Shown here piece by piece: positions 32,495-40,246 of a stretch of DNA of 64,000 nt (the stretch's first letter is position 1; each line of letters opens with the position of its first letter). This DNA comes from Pseudomonas atagonensis (GTDB lineage: Bacteria; Pseudomonadota; Gammaproteobacteria; Pseudomonadales; Pseudomonadaceae). The notes below the pieces were generated by a model. The model was not told the origin of the DNA. It worked only from the letters and a program-made list of their open reading frames with translations, and did not search any database. The DNA lies in the NCBI RefSeq assembly GCF_011369485.1, contig NZ_VXCA01000009.1, forward strand, positions 124,574-188,573. The letters run 5' to 3'. Made by a program: the position numbers and the translations under genes.

Positions 32495-32559
32495 TTCGCG
32501 AGCAAGCCCGCTCCCACATTGGAATGCATTTCCCCTGTGGGAGCGGGCTTGCCCGCGAA
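32495..32559. repeat. REP doublet (close inverted pair)
   Basis: TTCGCGAGCAAGCCCGCTCC at 32495-32514 and TGTGGGAGCGGGCTTGCCCG at 32536-32555 face each other with only 17 bases between. They lie between the convergent LysR gene and the last gene of the APE region, where they could act as a bidirectional 3' stem. Confidence 0.85.
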
Positions 32560-32595
32560 AGCGCCGGCAGCGACGCCCGCACTTTTGCAGAATGT

Positions 32596-33033
32596 CTAAG
32601 GCAATCGCACCAAGTCCCCGCGCAATGCCACCCGCGTCGCGAACACACCTGCGCGACACTCATAGGTATTCAGATCCTTGCGCACATGCTGGTCGTAATA
32701 ACTGACGATATTGACCACCGCATTCGCCCCGACCCGCTTGGCATCGGCCTGCAACTTGATCAGGTTTGACTGCAACACCCATTCGCAGGAATCGTGGTCG
32801 CTCTTGTTGAACCCGTTGGTGCGCAAATCACTCACCACACCTCGGCGCAACAGCTGCTGGGTGCCCTGCGGCCCATTGCCGATCAGGTAAAACTTCACAC
32901 TGCCATCCAGCCGCCCGGCACGAATTGCATCCGACAGCACTGTCTCGAAGGGCATATACATAAGGTTGGTGGCGTGGCTGGCGGTGGGCAGCAGGCCAAA
33001 AAGCGTGGCAGCTATCAGAGCTTTCAGGTGCAT
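32596..33033 (-). CDS. Small exported protein, paralogue of the adjacent lipoprotein's C-terminal domain
   Basis: Protein of 145 residues with a signal peptide (MHLKALIAATLFGLLPTASH..., cleaved after about residue 20). I do not recognise a function. Genome annotations often label relatives excinuclease ATPase subunit, which nothing here supports. The body (GRLDGSVKFYLIGN, TNGFNKSDHDSCEWVLQSN, ADAKRVGANAVVNIVSYYDQ, YECRAGVFATRVALRGDL) matches the C-terminal half of the next gene upstream. Two Cys (in DSCEW and YECRAG) are shared and may form a disulphide. Of two in-frame ATGs, the second (33033) has AAGGAG at proper spacing. A terminator separates it from the APE operon. Confidence 0.75.
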   Translation of the reverse strand: MHLKALIAATLFGLLPTASHATNLMYMPFETVLSDAIRAGRLDGSVKFYLIGNGPQGTQQLLRRGVVSDLRTNGFNKSDHDSCEWVLQSNLIKLQADAKRVGANAVVNIVSYYDQHVRKDLNTYECRAGVFATRVALRGDLVRLP

Positions 33034-33130
33034 GGTCATCTCCTTGACGATGAAAGAGAACCGCGATTGTTCGAACGATGGGGCCGCCGTTCCGGCAGGC
33101 GTTATGGAGCGAGTGTAGATGCTGAAAATG

Positions 33131-33156
33131 AAGGGGGCGCCCAATGGCGCCCCCTT
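33131..33156 (-). terminator. Terminator at the end of the APE operon
   Basis: Read leftward, AAGGGGGCGCC, an ATTG loop, then GGCGCCCCCTT, followed by CATTTTC. The 11-pair stem is perfect and lies about 75 bases after the stop of the lipoprotein gene, so the small paralogous gene beyond it is probably transcribed separately or by read-through. Confidence 0.65.
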
Positions 33157-33170
33157 ATTGTCCAGATGGG

Positions 33171-33210
33171 GACTGCTGCGCAGTCCATGGGGGATGAATC
33201 CCCTCGCCAC
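33171..33210. repeat. Palindromic repeat, GGGGATGAATCCCC type
   Basis: GACTGCTGCGCAGTC followed by GGGGGATGAATCCCCTCGCCAC; the same repeat class as at 3324-3460, here a single unit. It lies between the lipoprotein stop and the terminator. Confidence 0.65.
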
Positions 33211-33232
33211 AGGATTGGATTCACTCAGTCAG

Positions 33233-34036
33233 TCAGTCGACGTGCGCAAGGTCTCCACGCAACGCCACACTCGACACCACCAACCCCGCACGGCACTGGA
33301 ATTTTTCGGTGTCTTTGTAGAGGTCACGCTGGTCGACGCTGGCGATGTTGATCACGGCGTTGGCATCAGCTTTTTTCGCGGCGTTCTGCAGGGTCGCGAG
33401 GGCCGATTGCAAAGCCCAGAAGCAGGCGTCTTCGTCGGACTTGTTCGAGCCGTTGGTCTTGCGGCTGCTGCTCACGGTGTCGAGCTTGCGCACCTGTTTT
33501 GGCAGGGTTTCGCCGGCCAGGTAGAACTTCACGCTGCCGTCGAGCAGGCCGGCATCGGTGGCGCGTTTGACGCCCTCGCGAAAGCTCAGGTAAGTCGGTT
33601 CGTCCGCACCCTGTTTGATAATGCCCAGGTTGTTCACCGCTTCGATGTCCGGGTTGATCGACAGCTCTTTGAGCACGTTGTCGCGCAGGCGGTTGACCCA
33701 GCGGTTGTAGTTGCCGTGGATCTTGCCGTCCTTGGCGTCGAGGCCGTAGCTGCTGCGGTAGTCGATTTCGAACGAGGTCGGCGTGAACGGGATATCGACT
33801 TCGGCGTGGTGGCGACCGCGCACGGTGATCGCGGCTTTGATCATGCCCGGACGCACCGATTGCACGACCCACTGGCGGTCGTTCAGGGCGGTGACGATGG
33901 CGCGGCTCATCTGTGGGGCGGTGAAGCCGAGGTTTGGCGAAAACTCTTCTTTGGCGTTGTACACCGGTTTGCTGGTGCAACCGCCGAGCACAAGGGCCAG
34001 GGCCAACAGGGCGGCGATGCGGTGAAACTGAGTCAT
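33233..34036 (-). CDS. Two-domain lipoprotein at the end of the APE operon
   Basis: Lipoprotein of 267 residues with lipobox LGGC (Cys20 of MTQFHRIAALLALALVLGGC). The N-terminal domain (about 30-130: HAEVDIPFTPTSFEIDYRSS, IHGNYNRWVNRLRDNVLKEL) resembles a small lipoprotein family known from Neisseria and others. The C-terminal domain (about 165-267) is the domain repeated in the following small exported gene. No enzymatic function can be named. The ATG at 34036 is chosen because GGAG lies 9 bases upstream; an upstream GTG abuts the GGAG. It starts 25 bases after apeR, so it belongs to the APE transcript and presumably acts in the envelope with the pigment. Confidence 0.8.
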   Translation of the reverse strand: MTQFHRIAALLALALVLGGCTSKPVYNAKEEFSPNLGFTAPQMSRAIVTALNDRQWVVQSVRPGMIKAAITVRGRHHAEVDIPFTPTSFEIDYRSSYGLDAKDGKIHGNYNRWVNRLRDNVLKELSINPDIEAVNNLGIIKQGADEPTYLSFREGVKRATDAGLLDGSVKFYLAGETLPKQVRKLDTVSSSRKTNGSNKSDEDACFWALQSALATLQNAAKKADANAVINIASVDQRDLYKDTEKFQCRAGLVVSSVALRGDLAHVD

Positions 34037-34061
34037 TCCCTTCACTCCAAACGTGTTGCGG

Positions 34062-35288
34062 TCAGTGCCAGCGGCGGAAAATCAACGAGGTGTTGACGCC
34101 ACCAAAAGCGAAATTGTTGTTCATCACGTACTCGTGATGCATCGAGCGGAATTCACCACGCAGGTAATCGAGCTTGCCGCAGTGCGGATCGACCTCATCG
34201 AGGTTGAACGTGTGCACGTACAGGTCGCGGTTAAGCATTTCGATGCTGAACCACGACTCCAGCGCTCCGCAGGCGCCGAGCGTGTGGCCGAGGAAACTCT
34301 TCTGCGAGCTGATCGGCATGCGCTCGCCGAACAGACTGCTGGTTGCCAGTGTTTCGGCAATGTCGCCCTGTTCTGTAGCGGTGCCGTGACCATTGACGTA
34401 ACCGATGGCATCCGGCGTCAGCCCGGCGTCTTCCAGTGCCAGCTCCATGGCGCGGCGCATGGTGACCTGCTCGGGACGCGTGGTGTGCTGGCCGTCGGCG
34501 TTGCTGCCGAAACCGACGATCTCGGCATGGATGTGTGCCCCGCGTGCGAGGGCGTGTTCCAGTTCTTCGAGCACCAGCATACCGCCGCCTTCACCGATCA
34601 CCAGACCGTCGCGGCCCTTGTCGTAGGGGCGCGGGCTGGTCTGCGGCGCGTCGTTTTTCAGGCTGGTGGCGTAGAGCGCGTCGAAGACCATGGCTTCGGT
34701 CGGGCACAGCTCTTCGGCACCGCCAGCGAGCATCAACGGCAAGCGGCCGAACTTGATGGCTTCGTATGCGTAGCCGATGCCCTGGCTGCCGCTAGTGCAG
34801 GCGCTGGACGTCGGGATCAGGCGACCGGTGAGGCCGAAGAAGATGCTGATATTCGCCGCGGTGGTGTGCGGCATCATCCGCACGTAGGAGTTGGCGTTTA
34901 GACCCTCGGCCACCGAGTTGAGCAGCATGTTGCCGAACGCCTTGATTTCGTCAGTGCTGCCGGTGGACGAGCCGCAGGCCACGCCCATGCGCCCGTCTTT
35001 GATCGATTCGTCACCGAGCAAACCGGCATCGGCCAACGCACGCTCAGCCGCACCGACAGCGAGCCGCGACACCCGGCCCATGCTGCGCAGTTGCTTGCGG
35101 GTCCAGTGCGCAGGCACGACAAAGTCATCGATGGGCCCGGCCAGACGCGTGTTCAGCTCGCTGAAACGATCCCACTCGTCCATCCGGCGAATGCCGCTGC
35201 GGTTGGCCGCAAAGTTGCCGGCGATGGTTTCCCAGTCGCTGCCCAGCGAGGTGATGCCGGCCATGCCGGTGACGACGACGCGCTTCAT
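34062..35288 (-). CDS. apeR: APE beta-ketoacyl-ACP synthase (ApeR-type)
   Basis: Condensing enzyme of 408 residues (MKRVVVTGMAGITSLGSDWE). The catalytic Cys164 is in SSACTSGSQG, and the two His are in GHGTATEQGD (near 300) and LGHTLGACGA (near 333), so the triad is complete. In the APE type II PKS this KS shares chain initiation and elongation with the ApeO/ApeC pair; that role follows published APE work as I recall it. The start overlaps the apeQ stop by one base (TGATG). It is the last core gene of the cluster. Confidence 0.9.
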   Translation of the reverse strand: MKRVVVTGMAGITSLGSDWETIAGNFAANRSGIRRMDEWDRFSELNTRLAGPIDDFVVPAHWTRKQLRSMGRVSRLAVGAAERALADAGLLGDESIKDGRMGVACGSSTGSTDEIKAFGNMLLNSVAEGLNANSYVRMMPHTTAANISIFFGLTGRLIPTSSACTSGSQGIGYAYEAIKFGRLPLMLAGGAEELCPTEAMVFDALYATSLKNDAPQTSPRPYDKGRDGLVIGEGGGMLVLEELEHALARGAHIHAEIVGFGSNADGQHTTRPEQVTMRRAMELALEDAGLTPDAIGYVNGHGTATEQGDIAETLATSSLFGERMPISSQKSFLGHTLGACGALESWFSIEMLNRDLYVHTFNLDEVDPHCGKLDYLRGEFRSMHHEYVMNNNFAFGGVNTSLIFRRWH

Positions 35289-36016
35289 CAGCACAAGCCT
35301 CCGTTGACCGCCAGCACCTGGCGGGTGATGTACGAGGCTTCCGCCGACATCAGGAAATTCACCGCACCGGCCACCTCTTCAGGGGTGCCCATGCGTTGCG
35401 CGGGGATCATTTTCATCAGTTCTTCCACCGGCACGTTTTCGTCGAGCATCGCCGTGTCGATCAGGCCCGGCGCGACGCAGTTAACGGTGATTTTGCGCTT
35501 GCCCAGTTCGATCGCCAACGCCTTCGCGGCGCCGATCACGCCGGCTTTCGAGGCGCTGTAGTTGACCTGGCCACGGTTGCCGATCAGGCCGGACACCGAG
35601 GTGATGCAAACAATCCGACCAGCGGCGCGGCGGCGGATCATCGGCATCATCACCGGGTGCAAAACGTTGTAGAAGCCGTCGAGGTTGGTACGCAGCACCA
35701 CGTCCCAATCGTCGTCGCTCAGCGCTGGAAATGCACCGTCGCGGGTCAGGCCGGCGTTGAGCACCACGCCGTAATAGGCGCCGTGGGCTTCGACATCGGC
35801 TTCGAGAATGCTTTTGCAGGCTTCGCGGTCAGCTACGTCAAATTGCAGGACGCGCGCGTTGCGCCCCAGTGCTTCGATTTCGGCCTGCACCGCTTGTGCT
35901 TCAACTACGCCGCTGCGGCAATGCACGACGATGTCATGGCCGGCCTGCGCCAGACGCAGGGCAATGGCGCGGCCGATGCCACGGCTGGAGCCGGTGACCA
36001 GTACGGATTCAGTCAT
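35288..36016 (-). CDS. apeQ: APE 3-ketoacyl-ACP reductase (FabG-like)
   Basis: Short-chain dehydrogenase of 242 residues that reduces the beta-keto group after each condensation with NADPH. The Rossmann motif TGSSRGIGRA is at residues 8-17, LNAGLTRDG is the NNAG equivalent, Ser lies in SVSGLIG, and YSASKAG holds the catalytic Tyr and Lys near 150. The ATG at 36016 gives MTESVLVTGSSRG. It overlaps apeP by eight bases and apeR by one. Confidence 0.92.
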   Translation of the reverse strand: MTESVLVTGSSRGIGRAIALRLAQAGHDIVVHCRSGVVEAQAVQAEIEALGRNARVLQFDVADREACKSILEADVEAHGAYYGVVLNAGLTRDGAFPALSDDDWDVVLRTNLDGFYNVLHPVMMPMIRRRAAGRIVCITSVSGLIGNRGQVNYSASKAGVIGAAKALAIELGKRKITVNCVAPGLIDTAMLDENVPVEELMKMIPAQRMGTPEEVAGAVNFLMSAEASYITRQVLAVNGGLC

Positions 36017-36473
36017 CGTTCGACTCCTTGGTTTGTTCAAGATACTGCGCCGCTTCGGGCGGGCGAAACACGTTCAAGCGGGCACTGGCTTCGATGCCCG
36101 GCGCGTTGATATGGCATTCGAAAACGCCCATGCCGTTGTCGTCTTCCAGCGAGCGAATACCGTGGATGGTCAGCTCGCTGCCGGCCGGAAACGCGGCAAC
36201 GTTGCATTCGAATTTGCGCGTGCCAAGCAGGAAACCCAGTTCCACAGCATTGCCTTTCAGCCGTGCGTGACAACCGGCAAACGCGGCGACGCTCTGCGCC
36301 ATCAGCTCGATGCCGACCCACGCTGGCAGGCTGCCGTCCGGCAGGTTGAACAGGCCGTCCGGCTTGATCGTTGAGCGGGTGTAAATCTGTTCTTCGTCGA
36401 AGCTTGTGATGTGATCGATCAGGATCATGTCACCCGCGTGGGGTAACAGTTCGGCGAGCGGCCAGTCGGTCAT
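36009..36473 (-). CDS. apeP: APE 3-hydroxyacyl-ACP dehydratase (hotdog fold, ApeP-type)
   Basis: Hotdog protein of 154 residues starting MTDWPLAELLPHAGDMILID. The LPHAGDM segment (His12) and GIELMAQSVAAFAG (Glu near 71) match the FabA/FabZ-like dehydratase signature. It removes water from the 3-hydroxyacyl-ACP to create each conjugated double bond. The ATG at 36473 overlaps the apeO stop by four bases. The cluster has a second hotdog domain fused to ApeH, so this is one of two dehydratases. Confidence 0.88.
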   Translation of the reverse strand: MTDWPLAELLPHAGDMILIDHITSFDEEQIYTRSTIKPDGLFNLPDGSLPAWVGIELMAQSVAAFAGCHARLKGNAVELGFLLGTRKFECNVAAFPAGSELTIHGIRSLEDDNGMGVFECHINAPGIEASARLNVFRPPEAAQYLEQTKESNDD

Positions 36474-37666
36474 GGGGCGTCTCCGATAATCAGGCTGACG
36501 TTGTTGCCGCCAAAGGCAAACGAATTGCTCATCAGGTAGCGGGGAGCAATGGACGACAGGCGTTCGCTCGCGGTCACCCACTTTAGCGCCGGCAAATCAG
36601 GATCGGCTTGTCCATCCCAGACGTGCGGCGGCAAGGCCTGTTCACGGTTGTCAGCGCTCAGGCTCAACCAGCAGAACGCCGCTTCCAGCGCCCCGGCGGC
36701 ACCGAGGGTGTGGCCCGTCATCGGTTTGGTCGACGAGCAGGCAACGCCTTCAGGGAACAGCGTGGCAACCGCCAGGCTTTCCATGGCGTCGTTGTGCGGG
36801 GTCGCGGTGCCGTGCAGATTCAGATAGTTGATCTGCACCGCTTGCAGTCGGGCGCGGCTCAAGGCCTTTTGCATCGCTTGCAGCGCACCGCGCCCGCTGG
36901 GCTCCGGCGCGGAAATATGGTGCGCATCGGAGCTGGCGCCCGCACCGAGCAGGGCGATGGCCGGGCCTTCGCCACGCTGTCGGGTCATCAGGAACAGGGC
37001 CGCCGCTTCGCCGATGTTGATGCCGTTGCGGTTGGCCGAAAACGGATTGCAGCGCTGATCCGAGACCGCTTCAAGCGCGGTGAAACCGTTGAGGGTGAGT
37101 TTGCACAAACTGTCGACACCGCCGCACAGCACCGCGTCGCACAATCCCAGGTCGAGCAGGCGCTGGGCACTCATCAGCGCCCGGGCGCTGGAGGTGCACG
37201 CCGTGGAAATCACGTAGGCCGGGCCGCTCAGTTGCAGCCATTCGGCGAGGAAATTTGCCGGCGCGCCGAGCTCCTGCTGGCGGTAGTCGTAGTCGCTGGG
37301 AAACTGTTGATCGCGCAGGTAGTGCGCCAGTCCGCGACTGGCCTCATCGATACCGGAAGTGCTGGTGCCGAGCACTACGCCGATACGCTCGCGGCCGTAG
37401 GTCTGGATCGCGAGGTCGATGTCGTCGTGAATCTGCAGCGCAGCTTCCAGCAGCAGTTGGTTGTTGCGGCTGCTCTGGTCGGCCAGCGCCAGCGGGATCG
37501 GCGCCAGCTCGCCGTGTACGGCGGCCACCGGCAGGTCGCGCTCCGCCACCCAGCCGGATTCGCGGCGCATCCTCGAGCAGTCGCCGGCAAACAGATTGCG
37601 CGCCACTTCTGCTTTGTCGCGGCCCAGGGCGCTGATCACACCGAGGGCATTCAGGTAAGCGGTCAT
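36470..37666 (-). CDS. apeO: APE beta-ketoacyl-ACP synthase (ApeO-type)
   Basis: Condensing enzyme of 398 residues with the catalytic Cys157 in STACTSSARA, and His in LHGTATPHNDAM and TGHTLGAAGA. In characterised APE systems ApeO pairs with the short, Cys-less ApeC as a KS-chain length factor dimer; here apeC is encoded at the start of the operon. The KS is somewhat divergent (GVVLGTSTSGI, NRNGINIGEAAALFLM). It overlaps apeN and apeP by four bases each. Confidence 0.9.
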   Translation of the reverse strand: MTAYLNALGVISALGRDKAEVARNLFAGDCSRMRRESGWVAERDLPVAAVHGELAPIPLALADQSSRNNQLLLEAALQIHDDIDLAIQTYGRERIGVVLGTSTSGIDEASRGLAHYLRDQQFPSDYDYRQQELGAPANFLAEWLQLSGPAYVISTACTSSARALMSAQRLLDLGLCDAVLCGGVDSLCKLTLNGFTALEAVSDQRCNPFSANRNGINIGEAAALFLMTRQRGEGPAIALLGAGASSDAHHISAPEPSGRGALQAMQKALSRARLQAVQINYLNLHGTATPHNDAMESLAVATLFPEGVACSSTKPMTGHTLGAAGALEAAFCWLSLSADNREQALPPHVWDGQADPDLPALKWVTASERLSSIAPRYLMSNSFAFGGNNVSLIIGDAP

Positions 37667-38145
37667 GGTGTCGGTTCACCGAGAGGGGACACGCGATAGT
37701 GCGGGCCTTGGGGCAGGTTCAATTGAAAGCTCAGCGGTTGTGCATAACGGATGTCCCAGCGCGCGGGCAACGAACGGTGCTCTCCCTGTTGTTGCGCGGT
37801 CGGGTAATTGCGCGACAGTTCGCCGGACGGCGTCAAAGCGAACAGCAACGCAGCGAACAGCTCCCGGGCTTCCGGGTTGGGCGGCAGCAGACCGTCGGCC
37901 TGCCAGTGCCCGTCGATCAACTGCTGACGGGCCTGCGGGATACCCAACGGGTCCATCATCGACCAGCGAATGCCGGGGCCTTCGCGCTGGATCACCAGCA
38001 GCCAGTCCTGGCGCTGATCGGCCAGTTGGCGCTGAATGTGCAATTGCAGTGGCAGGGGCAATGTCGGGTTGCCCGCTGGCAAAGGTGCCTGGCTAGCGCA
38101 GGCGCTCAACAACAGCAGCATGCCGAGCACAAAAAATCGCCACAC
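37663..38145 (-). CDS. apeN: DUF3261-type lipoprotein (ApeN-type)
   Basis: Predicted outer-membrane lipoprotein of 160 residues with lipobox LSAC (WRFFVLGMLLLLSAC) and a body rich in Gln, Leu and Pro. In E. coli-type APE clusters a DUF3261 lipoprotein follows the exporter and is thought to help place the pigment in the outer membrane. The start is uncertain. GTG at 38145 gives the most normal signal peptide, another GTG is at 38154, and the frame stays open through a REP doublet back to a GTG at 38280 that overlaps the apeB stop by four bases. No good ribosome binding site precedes the inner GTGs. Confidence 0.75.
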   Translation of the reverse strand: MWRFFVLGMLLLLSACASQAPLPAGNPTLPLPLQLHIQRQLADQRQDWLLVIQREGPGIRWSMMDPLGIPQARQQLIDGHWQADGLLPPNPEARELFAALLFALTPSGELSRNYPTAQQQGEHRSLPARWDIRYAQPLSFQLNLPQGPHYRVSPLGEPTP

Positions 38146-38154
38146 CGTAGACAC

Positions 38155-38244
38155 TGTGGGAGCTGGTTTGCCAGCGAAGGCATCGGCACATCCGACATCA
38201 ATGCTAGCTGACCCTCCGCTTTCGCGAGCAAGCCCGCTCCCACA
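38155..38244. repeat. REP doublet inserted at the 5' end of apeN
   Basis: TGTGGGAGCTGGTTTGCCAG at 38155-38174 faces TTCGCGAGCAAGCCCGCTCC at 38221-38240. The element is exactly 90 bases, a multiple of three, and stays open in the apeN frame (it translates to GSGLARESGG... and ...FAGKPAPT, typical REP-derived peptide). It interrupts an otherwise tightly overlapping operon. Confidence 0.85.
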
Positions 38245-38276
38245 GGGCTCGATGTATGCAGGTCGAAAGTGGTACA

Positions 38277-39002
38277 TCACACGGCACCTTCAAGCGGTTT
38301 GCGCGCGACGACGTTGACCAACGTCTCTTCCCGCTGCCCAAACGGTTTCGGCTTGCGCAGCCCAAACCGCTCCAGCAGGCCAAAGTCCTTTGACCGGCTC
38401 CACCACAGATACGGGTATGAAACGTTGCGCTCGCCGAACTCGAAACCCTGCTCGCGGATCATCTGTAAATACTGCGCAGCACTCTTTTGTACATGCATCG
38501 GATGGCGGAACAGCCAGCGAATCACCCACGTATCAATGTAGGCCTCGGTGGACTCGGCGAACAGCAGATAACCACCCGGCTTGAGCACCCGATAGAACTC
38601 GGCGAGGGCTTTTTCCTGCTCGACCAGATGGTGAAACGTCTGGTGGCAGAACAGCAGATCGACGCTGGCGTCCGGCACCTTGAGCGTCGCGCAGTCGCTG
38701 CCGATCAACTCGACCTGCAGACCCTGACGCGCCGCTTCTTCGCCGCTCAATTGGAGGCTGTGCGGGTCGGCGTCGATGCCGATCAGACGCTGCGGGGCGA
38801 AGATCTGGCGCAAGTGCCGGAACGACTTGCCCTGGCCACAACCGGCGTCGAGCAATACCGGATTGACCGGCAGCGATTCGCTGAACAAGCCACGCAGATC
38901 GTTGATTGCCACGCGCAACACATGGTGCTGCCAGGTATGGCTGCGCAGGAACCAGAAACCGAAGCGGGTTTCCTCGACGTAGCTGTCGCTCAAGTAATTC
39001 AT
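38277..39002 (-). CDS. apeB: SAM-dependent methyltransferase (ApeB-like)
   Basis: Class I methyltransferase of 241 residues. SAM-binding motif I is LLDAGCGQGKSF near residues 50-61, the acidic IGIDADP is near 75-81, and FYRVLKPGGYLLFAE is the post-motif. It probably methylates the aryl head group or a hydroxyl on it; the exact position is unknown. The start overlaps the stop of the halogenase-like gene by four bases. In E. coli-type clusters a methyltransferase lies at the opposite end, so its position here is a rearrangement. Confidence 0.82.
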   Translation of the reverse strand: MNYLSDSYVEETRFGFWFLRSHTWQHHVLRVAINDLRGLFSESLPVNPVLLDAGCGQGKSFRHLRQIFAPQRLIGIDADPHSLQLSGEEAARQGLQVELIGSDCATLKVPDASVDLLFCHQTFHHLVEQEKALAEFYRVLKPGGYLLFAESTEAYIDTWVIRWLFRHPMHVQKSAAQYLQMIREQGFEFGERNVSYPYLWWSRSKDFGLLERFGLRKPKPFGQREETLVNVVARKPLEGAV

Positions 39003-40246
39003 GGGGCGTCCTTTGCACAGAGTTCGGAAATCATCTTCAAGCGGCGGCGTGCTTCGCTGACGAACGGGTTGCGCTCGTCCCAGGCGTAACCGGCGAGGAT
39101 CGAGCAGATCATCCGGCGAATCTCCACCTGGCTGTCTTCATAAAAAATCACGTCCTGGAAGGTTCCGGCGTACCAGCCTTCGACGTAGCAGCGGAAGGTG
39201 TCGACGCCGCGTTTCAACGGCTCGGCAAATTCGCTTTGCCAATCGACGCTCTCGCCTTGCAACTGACGGTGCAGAACCGCCGCGGCCATGCTCGCCGAAC
39301 GCATGGCGATGGTCACGCCGGAGGAAAACACCGGATCGAGAAATTCCGCCGCGTTGCCGAGCAAAGCGAAACCCGGCCCGTGCAGGGTTTTCACGTTGGC
39401 CGCGTAGCCGCCCAGCGTACGCGCCGGGGTGTCCCAAACGGCGTTGTTCAGAACGTTGGCGAGACTTGGCGTCTCGGCGATAAAACCGCGCAGACAGGCA
39501 TCGAGGTCGGCATCACGACCGTTGAAATGCTCCGCCGCAGCGACCACGCCCACTGAGCAGCGACCGTTGCTGAACGGAATCGTCCAGAACCAGATATCGC
39601 GATGCTGTGGATGGGTGGTGACGAGGATTTTTTCGCGGTCGAACGCCGGGTTGTCGATGTGGTCTTCGACGTGGGTGAACACCGCTTGGCGCACCGGGAA
39701 ATTCGATGGTGCTTCCAGATCGAGCAAACGCGACAAGACGCGCCCGTAACCGCTGGCGTCGAGTACGAAATCCGCCTCGACGCGGTATTCGCTGCCGTCC
39801 TCGCGACGTACATCGAGCTGGGGTTTTGCGCGGTCGAAATCGACGCTGACGATAGCATCGCCGTAGCGAATCTCGGCGCCTTGCAACGCGGCCTGATCGG
39901 CCAGCAATTTATCGAAGTCGGCGCGCTGCACCTGGAACGTGGTCGGTTTACCGTCGCTGAAGGTGTCGCTGAAATCGAACGCGCTGTAGCGCTCGCCCCA
40001 GGCAAACGCGGCGCCGGTCTTGCGCTGGAATCCGGCGGCGTTGACGGCGTCGAGCATGCCGGCCTCTTCGACGAAATCGAGGCAATGGCTGAGCAGGCTC
40101 TCGCCGATGGAAAAGCGTGGGAAGTGCTGTCGCTCGATCACCAGTACATCGTGGCCCTTGCGTTTGAGCAGTGCGGCGGCGATGGCGCCGGACGGGCCGG
40201 CACCGATGATCACCACTTGGCGGGATTGCATTTCAACGTTGGGCAC
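38999..40246 (-). CDS. Halogenase-like FAD-dependent oxidoreductase in the APE cluster
   Basis: Flavoprotein of 415 residues. FAD-binding GAGPSG is at 15-20, the GESLL motif at 48-52, and a Lys in FQRKTGAAFAWG at residue 76. WFWTIP at 219-224 fits the WxWxIP signature of flavin-dependent halogenases exactly. The GES/K pattern is that of the phenol/pyrrole halogenase branch. A substrate such as the phenolic head group is plausible, as xanthomonadins, the related Xanthomonas pigments, are brominated. Relatives also include non-halogenating oxygenases, so activity is inferred. GTG at 40246, with GGAG 8 bases upstream, is preferred over an ATG at 40231. It overlaps the antiporter gene by 14 bases. 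Confidence 0.75.
   Translation of the reverse strand: MPNVEMQSRQVVIIGAGPSGAIAAALLKRKGHDVLVIERQHFPRFSIGESLLSHCLDFVEEAGMLDAVNAAGFQRKTGAAFAWGERYSAFDFSDTFSDGKPTTFQVQRADFDKLLADQAALQGAEIRYGDAIVSVDFDRAKPQLDVRREDGSEYRVEADFVLDASGYGRVLSRLLDLEAPSNFPVRQAVFTHVEDHIDNPAFDREKILVTTHPQHRDIWFWTIPFSNGRCSVGVVAAAEHFNGRDADLDACLRGFIAETPSLANVLNNAVWDTPARTLGGYAANVKTLHGPGFALLGNAAEFLDPVFSSGVTIAMRSASMAAAVLHRQLQGESVDWQSEFAEPLKRGVDTFRCYVEGWYAGTFQDVIFYEDSQVEIRRMICSILAGYAWDERNPFVSEARRRLKMISELCAKDAP

Noticed and set aside
32596..33033. Excinuclease ATPase subunit annotation for the small exported protein
   Set aside because: It has a signal peptide, no P-loop and no zinc-finger motif; the label looks like a propagated misannotation.
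34062..37666. Primary fatty acid synthesis (fab) genes
   Set aside because: The two KS, KR and hotdog genes look fab-like singly, but the full set with ApeC, the ApeG-type membrane protein, MMPL exporter, LolA and lipoprotein is the APE pattern.
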